Assembly: GCF_003660105.1 (NCBI RefSeq)
Contig: NZ_CP032823.1
Span: 1,054,001-1,118,000, forward strand
DNA from: Aliarcobacter cryaerophilus ATCC 43158
GTDB taxonomy: Bacteria > Campylobacterota > Campylobacteria > Campylobacterales > Arcobacteraceae
DNA length: 64,000 bases
Direction of reading: 5' to 3'
The notes beneath the pieces were generated by a model that saw nothing but the letters and a program-made list of their open reading frames with translations, was not told where the DNA came from and did not search any database. This document shows positions 25,693-34,746 of this stretch, in pieces. A program made the position numbers and the translations under genes. The number at the start of each line of letters is the position of its first letter. The first letter of the stretch is position 1.

Positions 25693-28173
25693 TTAAGGCT
25701 GTTTGAAAATAGAAATATCTTTGGCTTTTTTTGTATATTTTTCAATATTTACCAAAGCAGTATTTGAGCTATTTCCATTTGCTAGTTTTGAAGTTGGTAT
25801 ATCTTTTGTAAGAACATTAACATTTCCATTTAAACAAATTGTTCCTAGTTTTCCTCTTTCAAGAGGATCGTACCAAGCACCTTCATCAACTCTTACAACA
25901 CCCCTTCTAATATCATCTGTAATAACAGCTCCAGCTAATATTTCACCTCGTTTATTGTAAACTCTTACAATATCTCCATTTTTTATACCCTTAGCCTTTG
26001 CATCTTTTGTGTGTATAAAAATTGGTTCTCTATTTGAAACTGCATACTTATCTCTTAAGCTTGTGTTGTTTAATTGAGAATGTAGTCTATGATTTGGATG
26101 AGAAGTAATTAAAGCAAACTCTGCATCTTTATTCTTCATTCCCAACCACTCATCCGGTTCAAACCAAGATGGATGAGCTTTACAATCATCATAATTCATA
26201 GATTCTATTTTTTTTGAATATATTTCAATTTTACCAGAAGGTGTTCCTAAAGGTTCTAATATTGGATCTTCTCTAAAATCAGAATATCTTACAAATTCAC
26301 TATTTTCTTGAGAAACTTCAAAAGTTATAGGTTTATTTTCTTTCCAAAAATCTTCAAAATTAGGAATTTTTGTCCCTGCTTTTTCCATTTGACTATAAGC
26401 TTGATTATAAAATCCTTTTATCCATTCAAATACTGTTTTATTTTGTGAATACTCTTCAAAAACTCCGAACTCTTTTGCTAAATCACAAAATATTTCATAA
26501 TCATCTTTTGCTTCATTTTGCTTTTCTACTGCTTGTTTCATTGGAACAATATTTAAATTTGAGTAATCCCCAGTCATTGTAATATCATCTCTTTCATAAC
26601 TTGTAGTTACTGGCATTACAATATCAGCCATTCTAGCTGTTGGAGTCCAAAAAATTTCATTTACAACAATAGTTTTTGGTTTTCTAAAAGCTTTTACTAA
26701 ATTATTTGTATCTTGATGGTGAACCAATGGATTTCCACCTACCCAATAAATAAAATCAATATCAGGATAAGTTACTTTACTTCCGTTATGATCTATTACC
26801 TTACCAGGATTTAATAAAGCATCGGCAATTCTAGCAACAGGAAAAGAGAATTTTGCAGTTTTTTCAAGCCAAGAAGAACCACCTGTATTTTGTGTAGAAC
26901 TAATAGTTGAAGTTATTCCACCTATCTTTCCACCTTTTGTAGTTGGCGCACCACCATTTGAATAATGATAAGAGAATCCAAAACCACCACCAGGAAGACC
27001 AATTTGACCTAACATTGAAGCTAAAGTTACTATCATCCAGTGAGTTTGTTCTCCATATTGAGCCCTTTGTATTCCCCAACCAGCCATAATCATTGTTCTA
27101 TTTTCATACATTAAAAGTGCTAACTCTTTTATAGTTTGTTCATCTATTCCACAAATTTTTGAAGCCCATTTAGTATTTTTTACAATATTATCTTCTTTTC
27201 CTAGAATATAATCTCTAAATTTATCAAATCCATCTGTATATTCATCTAAAAAGTTTTTATCATAGTTATTTGTCTCTAATAAATGATATGCCATACCAAT
27301 CATAAATGCTACGTCTGTTCCTGGAATTATTGGTACCCATTTTGCATTTAAATATGTACAAGTTTCATTTTTTTCAGGATCTATACATATGATTTTTTTA
27401 TTTAATTTTTTAAGTTCTTGAAGATATTTAAATCCCTGCTCATCTGTTGAAGTCCAAGAGATTTTTAAAGTACGCATTAAGTTAGCACCCCAAATTACTA
27501 TAACTTTTGAATTTTCTAAAACAATAGGCCATGAAGTTTGTTGTTCATAAACTTCAATTGTACCTAATACATGAGGCATAATAACTTGTGCAGCACCAGT
27601 TGAATAATCACCCAAAGAACCTGTAAATCCACCAATACTATTCATAAATCTATGTAATAAAACTCTTGAGTTATGCATATTTCCACTACTTTTCCAACCA
27701 TAACTTCCAGCGAAAATACCTTCAGCACCTCTTTCATTTTTTGTTTTTTTAAGCTCAGTTGATATTAATTTAATAGCTTCTTCATAAGATACTTTTACCC
27801 ACTCATCTTTTCCTCTTAATTCTCGTTTTGAATTATTTGGATTTTCTAAATAAGATTTTCTAACCATTGGATACTTTATTCTATCTTTGGCATAAACTAA
27901 ATCTTGTGTGTAGTACTGTAAAGAGTTATAAATATCAGATGTTTTTTGATATGGCTCTGATTTTATAATTTTTCCATCTTTTAATGTAAGTTTCAACATA
28001 CCCCAGTGAGCAGCCGTTAAAATTTCTCCATCTTTTAATAAAGTTGTAGAAAAGTTTGATACTGTAGAAGCTAAAAGATTTGATCTGCTTGATACAACAT
28101 CAACAAAAGGAACAGCAGCAAATAAAAGTGCTACTTTAAAAAAATTTCTTCTTTTTTTATCTATATTTTTCAT
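25693..28173 (-). CDS. TorA/DorA-type molybdopterin N-/S-oxide reductase
   Basis: 826 residues. Twin-arginine signal (KKRRNFFKVALLFAAVPF), so exported folded by Tat to the periplasm. Molybdopterin guanine dinucleotide enzyme of the DMSO reductase family with a serine Mo ligand: S191 in GDYSTGAAQ. SYGWKSSG (157-164) keeps the Tyr-x-Trp pair known from DMSO reductase, whose Tyr is absent in strict TMAO reductases, so sulfoxides may be used as well. No N-terminal iron-sulfur Cys motif. The monoheme cytochrome c gene immediately upstream resembles the Campylobacter pair that reduces TMAO and DMSO. Not a selenoprotein. Confidence 0.88.
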   Translation of the reverse strand: MKNIDKKRRNFFKVALLFAAVPFVDVVSSRSNLLASTVSNFSTTLLKDGEILTAAHWGMLKLTLKDGKIIKSEPYQKTSDIYNSLQYYTQDLVYAKDRIKYPMVRKSYLENPNNSKRELRGKDEWVKVSYEEAIKLISTELKKTKNERGAEGIFAGSYGWKSSGNMHNSRVLLHRFMNSIGGFTGSLGDYSTGAAQVIMPHVLGTIEVYEQQTSWPIVLENSKVIVIWGANLMRTLKISWTSTDEQGFKYLQELKKLNKKIICIDPEKNETCTYLNAKWVPIIPGTDVAFMIGMAYHLLETNNYDKNFLDEYTDGFDKFRDYILGKEDNIVKNTKWASKICGIDEQTIKELALLMYENRTMIMAGWGIQRAQYGEQTHWMIVTLASMLGQIGLPGGGFGFSYHYSNGGAPTTKGGKIGGITSTISSTQNTGGSSWLEKTAKFSFPVARIADALLNPGKVIDHNGSKVTYPDIDFIYWVGGNPLVHHQDTNNLVKAFRKPKTIVVNEIFWTPTARMADIVMPVTTSYERDDITMTGDYSNLNIVPMKQAVEKQNEAKDDYEIFCDLAKEFGVFEEYSQNKTVFEWIKGFYNQAYSQMEKAGTKIPNFEDFWKENKPITFEVSQENSEFVRYSDFREDPILEPLGTPSGKIEIYSKKIESMNYDDCKAHPSWFEPDEWLGMKNKDAEFALITSHPNHRLHSQLNNTSLRDKYAVSNREPIFIHTKDAKAKGIKNGDIVRVYNKRGEILAGAVITDDIRRGVVRVDEGAWYDPLERGKLGTICLNGNVNVLTKDIPTSKLANGNSSNTALVNIEKYTKKAKDISIFKQP

Positions 28174-28176
28174 ATT

Positions 28177-28758
28177 TTACTCCATATCTTTTGCATGTTT
28201 TTGTAAGTATTGAACAACCAAATAGTTCTCTTCTTTTGTAATGGCAGTTCTACTAAGCATTGACTTCATAACACTTGGCCAAAGATTTGCTGTAAACTCT
28301 TTCTTATCATGAGCACTATGGCAAATTCCACAATTATTTTTATATAATTCATCTGCTTTTGTATATAAAGAGTTTAAATCTTTTGTAAGATTATCTTTAT
28401 CAACAAACGCTATTATTTCTAATTTTTTAAAGTTTCCAAAATCTTTAACTTCAATTTTTTTCGAAGAAACTACATCAAAATTACTATTTTTTGATAAGCC
28501 AGCAACTAAGATTCTATTTGAGTAAGTATAATATAAAGCAAACTCCTCTTTATCTTTAGCAAAACCTGTAATTTTAACTTTATACCTACCATCAATTTCA
28601 TCCAAAACTTCTATTTTTGAAGTAGGTAAAAGCCTTCCTTTAATATCACTACTTTTTGAATTTTCATATAAATTCTTTACAGAACTTACATACCAATCAT
28701 CACTTGAAAATAAGCTTGTAGTTATAAAAACTAAAGCAAATATAACATACTTGTTCAT
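28177..28758 (-). CDS. Monoheme cytochrome c, partner of the TorA-like reductase
   Basis: 193 residues from the ATG at 28758, chosen because AGGAGGAG lies 5 nt before it; an upstream in-frame ATG at 28797 has none. Signal peptide MNKYVIFALVFITTSLFSS; residues 20-115 are a mixed domain of unknown kind; the single heme motif CGICH lies about residue 145 in NNCGICHSAHD, and M164-M168 (SVMKSM) could supply the distal ligand. It ends 3 nt before the reductase gene and probably gives it electrons from menaquinol via a membrane dehydrogenase or bc1 complex. Confidence 0.82.
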   Translation of the reverse strand: MNKYVIFALVFITTSLFSSDDWYVSSVKNLYENSKSSDIKGRLLPTSKIEVLDEIDGRYKVKITGFAKDKEEFALYYTYSNRILVAGLSKNSNFDVVSSKKIEVKDFGNFKKLEIIAFVDKDNLTKDLNSLYTKADELYKNNCGICHSAHDKKEFTANLWPSVMKSMLSRTAITKEENYLVVQYLQKHAKDME

Positions 28759-28944
28759 CGATACTCCTCCTATATACATCTTATTAATACATATCATTTT
28801 GATTATACTCTTAAAAAATTAATTAGTAAACACAAAATTAAAAGATATTGTGATTTAAGTTTAATAGAAATATATAATTTAAAATTTAAATAAATTTAAA
28901 GAGATTATAAAATCAAGTAACATATTCTTAAGTATAAAAAGTAA

Positions 28945-29121
28945 CTACTCTTTTTCCATAAGATTTGTTTTTTTACATCTTGGACATGGATTTCCAGGAT
29001 TTGAGTAGCAGGAGTAACAAAACATTGTAGTACAAGTTTCACATGTTAGTTTACAATGTTTACAAACATAAGTTTTTTCTCTTTTTCTTTTCTCTTTTTT
29101 TGTAAATAACCAATTAAACAT
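28945..29121 (-). CDS. Cysteine-rich small protein, zinc-ribbon-like (58 aa)
   Basis: Frame MFNWLFTKKEKRKREKTYVC... with ten... specifically C20, C23, C27, C30, C35, C38, C46 and C49: the CxxC pairs (VCKHC, TCETC, FCYSC, PCPRC) form two likely zinc ribbons. The N-terminal 17 residues are strongly basic. Start ATG at 29121 with AAAGGAT 4 nt upstream, stop TAG at 28945. It stands between the cytochrome gene and tyrA in a 390-nt stretch. The paired CxxC motifs and good ribosome binding site make it a real gene; function unknown, perhaps nucleic-acid or protein binding. Confidence 0.75.
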   Translation of the reverse strand: MFNWLFTKKEKRKREKTYVCKHCKLTCETCTTMFCYSCYSNPGNPCPRCKKTNLMEKE

Positions 29122-29191
29122 AGCTATCCTTTTTTGAATAAAAAAGATTATATATAATCTTTTTTATTCATTTGATGATACATATCAAAGC

Positions 29192-30022
29192 TTATAAAAT
29201 TTCATGTAAGCTATTTGCTTTTTTCATCCAATCTTCTAGCTCTTCATATCTCTCATCCTCAATCATTTTTTTGGCTTCATTCATTTGATCTTCAAAAGAT
29301 TTAATACTTTCAAGCATATTTTGTCTATTTTGCTTAAAAATATCTCCCCACATTCTTGGGCTTGATTTTGCGATTCTACTCATATCTTTAAATCCTCCAG
29401 CAGCAAGTGCAATAATCTCTTTTGGATTTTGATGGCTCATAACAGTATTTGCTAGTGAAAATGAGATTAAATGAGGTAAATGTGATATATAACAAGCATT
29501 TACATCATGTTCATGGCTATTCATAACCACAATTCTCATACCTATTTCTTGAAAAATCTTAAAAGCTTTATTAACATGAATATTTGCATTATCTTCTAAA
29601 TCACACAAAACAACTGTTTTTCCCTCATATAAATTGTCAATAGCAGCTTTTGGACCATTTTTCTCTGTTCCAGTCATTGGGTGTGCTGCTACAAAATTCT
29701 TTCTAATTTTTGCGGGAATGTTTTTTACAATATACTCTTTAGTTGAACCCATATCTATAATAGTTGTTTTATCATCAATATCCAAAAAATTAGGAAACAT
29801 AGAAATAATAGCATCAACAGGAATAGACAAGATAATAACATCTGAAACTTTTTTTAAAGTTTCTAAATCAACAAGTTCATCAACAAGTCCTAACTCTTCT
29901 ATCTCTTTTTTGTTTTTTTCACTATTTGTAAATCCATAAACTTTTTTTGAAATACCATATCTTTTAACAGCCTTTGCCAAAGAACCGCCCATAAGTCCTA
30001 AACCAATAATTCCAATGTTCAA
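29192..30022 (-). CDS. tyrA: Prephenate dehydrogenase
   Basis: 276 residues. NAD-binding GIIGLGLMGGSLAKAV at the N-terminus, IILSIPVDAI, MGSTKEYIV and AAHPMTGTEKNGP (catalytic His and substrate site) identify TyrA, which oxidatively decarboxylates prephenate to 4-hydroxyphenylpyruvate in tyrosine synthesis. No fused chorismate mutase domain. Divergent from bamA, as I recall in Campylobacter. AAAAGG lies about 12 nt before the ATG, a slightly long spacing. Confidence 0.92.
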   Translation of the reverse strand: MNIGIIGLGLMGGSLAKAVKRYGISKKVYGFTNSEKNKKEIEELGLVDELVDLETLKKVSDVIILSIPVDAIISMFPNFLDIDDKTTIIDMGSTKEYIVKNIPAKIRKNFVAAHPMTGTEKNGPKAAIDNLYEGKTVVLCDLEDNANIHVNKAFKIFQEIGMRIVVMNSHEHDVNACYISHLPHLISFSLANTVMSHQNPKEIIALAAGGFKDMSRIAKSSPRMWGDIFKQNRQNMLESIKSFEDQMNEAKKMIEDERYEELEDWMKKANSLHEIL

Positions 30023-30126
30023 ATTTAACCTTTTTTAAATAATTTTGACAAAATTATAGCTTACTTTAGATTTATATAAACTATTTTTAGGTATATTATT
30101 GCTTTATTTTGAAAACAAGGACATTT

Positions 30127-32376
30127 GTGAAAAATCGAATAACTCTTTTATCTTTAGCTTGTGCTACTGTTTTAAGTGCAAGTAGCATTAAATCTATTGA
30201 ATACTTAAATGTAAGTAAAGTATCACCGCAAGTTTTAGAAGAAACTTTGGGAATGAGAACTGGTGATAGTTTAGATAGTAACAAGCTAAATGAAGCATTA
30301 ATAAAATTTTATAGCTATGGTTACTTTGATGATATTATAATAGATAATGACAATGGAAATCTAAAAATTATTTTTAAAGAGAAACCATCAATTGCAAATG
30401 TTGATATAAAAGGTTACAAAACTAGAAGTGAAGATACTGATGCTATTAAAAAAGTCTTAAAACTAAACAAAGGTTCTATGTATAGTGAAAAAAGAGTTAA
30501 AGAGGCAAAGGATCAACTTTTAGGAATGTTATCTAGTGAAGGTTTTATCAACTCTGTTGTTGAAGTTGAAACAGAAAAATTAAGTGATTCTTCTATAAAA
30601 CTTACTTTTAATGTAAATAAAGGTGATGAGATTATCATAAGAGAAGCAAAATATCACGGTGCTAACGAACTAGATGGAAGTGACTTTAAAAAAGTTACTG
30701 CAAATAAAGAAAAAGAGTTTGCTTCTTGGTGGTTTGGTCAAAGTGATGGTGAAATGAAAATTGATCAACTAAAATATGATGCGAGAAGAATAAATGACTT
30801 GTATTTTGAAAAAGGTTACTTAGATGCAGATATAAAAGAACCATTTTTAGATATTGATTTTGCTTCAAATCAAGCAAAACTAGACTTCTTTGTTAAAGAG
30901 GGTGAAAAATATACTACAAATGATATAAAAATATTTTTGGACTCTTCAATCGTAGATCCAGAAGAGATTTATTCAGAGTTAAAACTAAAAGTTGATAGAA
31001 CATTTAATATTAAAAAATTAAGAGATGATCAAGAGTATATTAGAACTTTAGTTGCTGATAAAGGTTATGCTTATGCTGAAGTTAAATTTGATTTAAAGAA
31101 AAATGAAGCTGAACATAGAGTTGATGTTGTGTTTAGTATTGTTCCAGGGCAACAAGTATATATAAATGATGTAAAAATATCTGGAAATGCAAGAACTCTT
31201 GATAGAGTTGTAAGAAGAGATGTATATTTAGCACCTGGAGACATGTATAATCTTACAGATTTAAAAGATGCAAAAAGTAAGTTAAAAAGATCTAGTTTCT
31301 TTGAAGATGTTCAAATTGAAGAAAAAAGAATAAGTGAAGATAAAATGGATTTATCTGTAAAAGTAACAGAAGCACCAACTGGAAGTATTATGCTAGGTGG
31401 AGGATACGGTTCTTATGATAAATTAATGATTAATGGTTCTGTTAGCGATACAAATATATTTGGAAGTGGTCTTACTCTATCTTTAAGTGGTGATTTATCA
31501 AAAAGATCAAATAGATATGAAATAGCTCTTAAAAATCCTGCTATAAACGATAGTGACTATAATGGTGAAGTTGAAGCTCACTCAACAAAGATTGAATATA
31601 GAAGAAGTCACTATGATTCAGATGTAAAAACAAAAAGTTTCTCTCTTGCAGCTGGAAAAGAAGTCGTAAGAAATACTTATGTTGGTGCTAGATATGGACT
31701 TGATTTTATAAGCGAAGTTTATAATTACCAAAGTGGATTTACAGCACCTGCTGGAAAAAGACTATATACAGATCAAGACTATACAAATAGCTCTATTACT
31801 CCATATTTAAACTATGATAGTACAAATGATTTCTATTTTCCAACAGCTGGTATAAAAGCTGGAGCTTCTGTTGAGTATGCAGGAGTTGGTGGAGACTCAA
31901 AATATATTAAACCTGGGGTTAATTTTAGATATTTCTACTCTTTAGAAGATTTAACAGAACTTGATTGGATTTTAAGATTTAAAACTCAAGCAAAAATGTT
32001 AATTGACAATGGTCAAATAAATCAAGGAGACTCTTTATATCTAGGTGGTCCAAAAACTTTAAGAGGATATAAATCTTATGCTTTCCCAAATAATGAATCT
32101 GGATATTATCAAGATCCTTATGAAAAAATGTGGTCAAACCAAGCAGAAATTAGTTTCCCATTAGTTCCTAGTGCAAAAATGAGATGGGGACTATTTTATG
32201 ATTATGGTATGATTGGTCAAAATAGTTTTAGTGAAGTTACAAGATCAGGTACAGGAGCATTACTAGAGTGGATTTCTCCGATGGGTCCTTTACAATTAAT
32301 ATTTGCTAAACCAATTGGTGATAAACCAGGTGATGATAAATCAAGCTTTGAGTTCTCTTTTGGAACAAGTTTCTAA
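30127..32376 (+). CDS. bamA: Outer-membrane protein assembly factor BamA
   Basis: 749 residues from the GTG at 30127; AAGGA 5 nt upstream decides this over the in-frame TTG at 30109. Signal peptide ends near LSASS. Residues 22-385 hold five POTRA domains (for example VNKGDEIIIREAKYHGA and VDVVFSIVPGQQVYINDVKI), followed by a 16-stranded barrel ending KSSFEFSFGTSF with C-terminal Phe. GGPKTLRGY and SFPLVPSAKMRWGLF are the barrel loop-6 and late-strand motifs of the Omp85 family. BamA inserts beta-barrel proteins; PldA above is a likely client. The stop overlaps mqnC start by one base. Confidence 0.95.
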   Translation: MKNRITLLSLACATVLSASSIKSIEYLNVSKVSPQVLEETLGMRTGDSLDSNKLNEALIKFYSYGYFDDIIIDNDNGNLKIIFKEKPSIANVDIKGYKTRSEDTDAIKKVLKLNKGSMYSEKRVKEAKDQLLGMLSSEGFINSVVEVETEKLSDSSIKLTFNVNKGDEIIIREAKYHGANELDGSDFKKVTANKEKEFASWWFGQSDGEMKIDQLKYDARRINDLYFEKGYLDADIKEPFLDIDFASNQAKLDFFVKEGEKYTTNDIKIFLDSSIVDPEEIYSELKLKVDRTFNIKKLRDDQEYIRTLVADKGYAYAEVKFDLKKNEAEHRVDVVFSIVPGQQVYINDVKISGNARTLDRVVRRDVYLAPGDMYNLTDLKDAKSKLKRSSFFEDVQIEEKRISEDKMDLSVKVTEAPTGSIMLGGGYGSYDKLMINGSVSDTNIFGSGLTLSLSGDLSKRSNRYEIALKNPAINDSDYNGEVEAHSTKIEYRRSHYDSDVKTKSFSLAAGKEVVRNTYVGARYGLDFISEVYNYQSGFTAPAGKRLYTDQDYTNSSITPYLNYDSTNDFYFPTAGIKAGASVEYAGVGGDSKYIKPGVNFRYFYSLEDLTELDWILRFKTQAKMLIDNGQINQGDSLYLGGPKTLRGYKSYAFPNNESGYYQDPYEKMWSNQAEISFPLVPSAKMRWGLFYDYGMIGQNSFSEVTRSGTGALLEWISPMGPLQLIFAKPIGDKPGDDKSSFEFSFGTSF

Positions 32377-33449
32377 TGACAAAAAAAGTAGAGCTTGATT
32401 TAAAAAAAAGATTAAGCAAAGAAGATGCACTTAATTTAATAAAAAATGCATCTTTGCTAGATTTAGCAAAGATGGCAAGTGAAAAAAAAGATGAGCTTCA
32501 TAGTGAAAAACTAACAACTTTTATAGTTGATAGAAATATAAACTATACAAATGTGTGTTGGGTTGATTGCAAGTTTTGTGCTTTTTATAGACACAAAAAA
32601 GATAATGATAGTTATGTTTTAAAATTTGATGAAATTGATGAAAAAATAGAAGAACTTTTAGCAATTGGTGGAACTCAAATTCTTTTTCAAGGTGGAGTTC
32701 ATCCAAATTTGAAAATTGATTATTATGAAGAACTTGTAAACCATATTCATACAAAATACCCACAAATAACTATTCACGGCTTTTCATCTATTGAAATAGA
32801 TTTTATAGCAAAAGTTTCAAAAATTTCAATACTCGAAGTTTTAAAAAGACTTCAAGCAAAAGGATTAAGCTCAATTCCAGGAGCTGGAGCTGAGATTTTA
32901 AGTGATAGAGTAAGAGATATAATTGCTCCAAAAAAAATGGATACAAAAGAGTGGTTAGAAGTTCATAGACTTGCACACTCTATTGGAATGAAAACAACTG
33001 CTACTATGATGTTTGGAACTGTTGAAACAGATGAAGAGATTATTGAGCATTGGGATTTAATAAGAAAATTACAAGATGAAACTGGTGGATTTAGAGCATT
33101 TATTATGTGGAGTTTTCAAGGTGAAAATACAGAACTAATGGAAGAACATCCCGAAATAAAACCACAATCTTCAAATAGATATTTAAGGCTTTTAGCAGTT
33201 TCAAGACTATATTTAGATAACTTTGCAAATCTTCAAAGCTCTTGGGTTACTCAAGGCTCATATATTGGTCAAATGGCTCTTAAGTTTGGAGCAAATGATT
33301 TAGGAAGTACTATGATGGAAGAAAATGTTGTAAAAGCGGCAGGTGCTGCTAATAGAATGAATCAAGATGAAATGATAAGATTAATAAAAGATATAGGTGA
33401 AATTCCAGCAAAAAGAGACACTGCTTATAATATCTTAGAAAGATTCTAA
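32376..33449 (+). CDS. mqnC: Cyclic dehypoxanthinyl futalosine synthase
   Basis: 357 residues, radical SAM enzyme of the futalosine menaquinone route. C61, C65 and C68 (CWVDCKFC) bind the 4Fe-4S cluster; INYTNVC, FQGGVHP, GFSSIEI, IPGAGAEIL and TTATMMFGTVE are family blocks. MqnE has a similar motif, but the RNINYTNVCWVDCKFCAFYR context and the C-terminal GANDLGSTMMEENVV favour MqnC. Coupled to bamA through TAATG. Confidence 0.88.
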   Translation: MTKKVELDLKKRLSKEDALNLIKNASLLDLAKMASEKKDELHSEKLTTFIVDRNINYTNVCWVDCKFCAFYRHKKDNDSYVLKFDEIDEKIEELLAIGGTQILFQGGVHPNLKIDYYEELVNHIHTKYPQITIHGFSSIEIDFIAKVSKISILEVLKRLQAKGLSSIPGAGAEILSDRVRDIIAPKKMDTKEWLEVHRLAHSIGMKTTATMMFGTVETDEEIIEHWDLIRKLQDETGGFRAFIMWSFQGENTELMEEHPEIKPQSSNRYLRLLAVSRLYLDNFANLQSSWVTQGSYIGQMALKFGANDLGSTMMEENVVKAAGAANRMNQDEMIRLIKDIGEIPAKRDTAYNILERF

Positions 33450-33453
33450 TAAA

Positions 33454-34743
33454 ATGAAAACAAGATATATATTATATATTTTTTTACTACTACAAGGAAG
33501 TTTAATGAGTGCAACAATAAAACATATAAATATAAATAGTGTTGATATTCCAGTGATTTTTGAAGAGCAAAAATCACTTCCAATTTTAAATTTACAATTA
33601 ATTTTTAAAAATTCTGGATATATAAAAGATAATGAAAATTTAGGACTTGCTAGCTTATCAGCTAGAGTTCTAAACGAAGGAACAAAAAAATTAGGAAGTA
33701 TTAAATTTTCTGAAGTTTTAGATGACAATGCTATTACTATTCATAGTGCTGTTGGTTTTGAAACTCTTACAATAGAACTTTCAAGCTTAAAAGAGAAATC
33801 AACTCTTGCTATGAAATCTTTAGATGAACTTTTAAAATCTCCAAATTTATCAAAAAATACATTAGAAAAAGTAAAAACTTTGGCTATTGGAAGTTTAAAA
33901 AGAAAAGAAAATGACTTTGATGATGTAGCAAGTAAAGGTTTAAATGCACTTCTTTATAGTGGAACTGCTTTGGCAAATCCTGCTGGCGGAACAATAGAAA
34001 CTATCTCAAAAATTGAACTAAAAAATATAGATGAATTTTTAAAAAAATCTTTAACTTTAAATAATTTAACTATTGTTGCTGGCGGAGATATTAGCTTTAT
34101 TGAGTTAGAAAATGCTTTAAAACCTCTTTTAAAAGAGCTAAAAGTTGGAGAAAAAGAAGATAATAAAAAAATAGAGTTTGTATCTAAAAAAGAAGAAAAA
34201 GAGCTTTTAAAACAAACAGAACAAGCATATATCTATTTTGGTTCAAATTTCAATGCAAAAGCTCAAGATGAAGAGAACTACAAAGCAAAAGTTGCTTCAT
34301 TTATTTTAGGTGGTTCAGGATTTGGTTCAAGATTAATGGAAGAGATAAGAGTAAAAAGAGGTTTAGCATACAGTGCTTATGGAACTATTGGAATAAATAG
34401 ACTTTACTCAAGCTTTAGTGGATATTTACAAACAAAAAATGAGAGTGCTAATGAAGCTATTAGTATTGTAAAAAGTTTAGTTGATGATTTTGTAAAAAAT
34501 GGAGTAACTAAAGAAGAACTTGATGCTGCAAAAAATTTCCTTTTAGGAAGTGAACCACTAAGAACTGAAACTTTAGCTCAAAGATTAAATAGAGCATTTA
34601 TGCTAGATTTTAAAGGATTAAGTCTTGATTATCCAAAACTTGAATTAGAAAAGATACAAAATTTAAGTTTAGAAGATTTAAACAACTATATAAAAACTCA
34701 TACTGAGTTAAATAATTTAACATTTTTTATTGTAAGGAAATAG
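33454..34743 (+). CDS. M16-type peptidase-like protein lacking the zinc motif
   Basis: 429 residues with a probable signal peptide (residues 1-19, ending QGSLMSA). Two M16 domains: the N-terminal one has GLASLSARVLNEGTKKLG where active enzymes have the HxxEH zinc site, so it cannot bind zinc that way. The C-terminal one has EEIRVKRGLAYSAYG, the R/Y motif of the noncatalytic partner. It therefore looks like the noncatalytic subunit of a two-chain M16B protease, or a structural relative; no catalytic partner lies in the window. Starts 4 nt after mqnC. Confidence 0.78.
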   Translation: MKTRYILYIFLLLQGSLMSATIKHININSVDIPVIFEEQKSLPILNLQLIFKNSGYIKDNENLGLASLSARVLNEGTKKLGSIKFSEVLDDNAITIHSAVGFETLTIELSSLKEKSTLAMKSLDELLKSPNLSKNTLEKVKTLAIGSLKRKENDFDDVASKGLNALLYSGTALANPAGGTIETISKIELKNIDEFLKKSLTLNNLTIVAGGDISFIELENALKPLLKELKVGEKEDNKKIEFVSKKEEKELLKQTEQAYIYFGSNFNAKAQDEENYKAKVASFILGGSGFGSRLMEEIRVKRGLAYSAYGTIGINRLYSSFSGYLQTKNESANEAISIVKSLVDDFVKNGVTKEELDAAKNFLLGSEPLRTETLAQRLNRAFMLDFKGLSLDYPKLELEKIQNLSLEDLNNYIKTHTELNNLTFFIVRK

Positions 34744-34746
34744 TTT

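Noticed and set aside
25693-28173. Selenocysteine in the molybdenum reductase next to selAB
   Set aside because: The frame has no internal UGA and the Mo ligand is Ser191 in GDYSTG.
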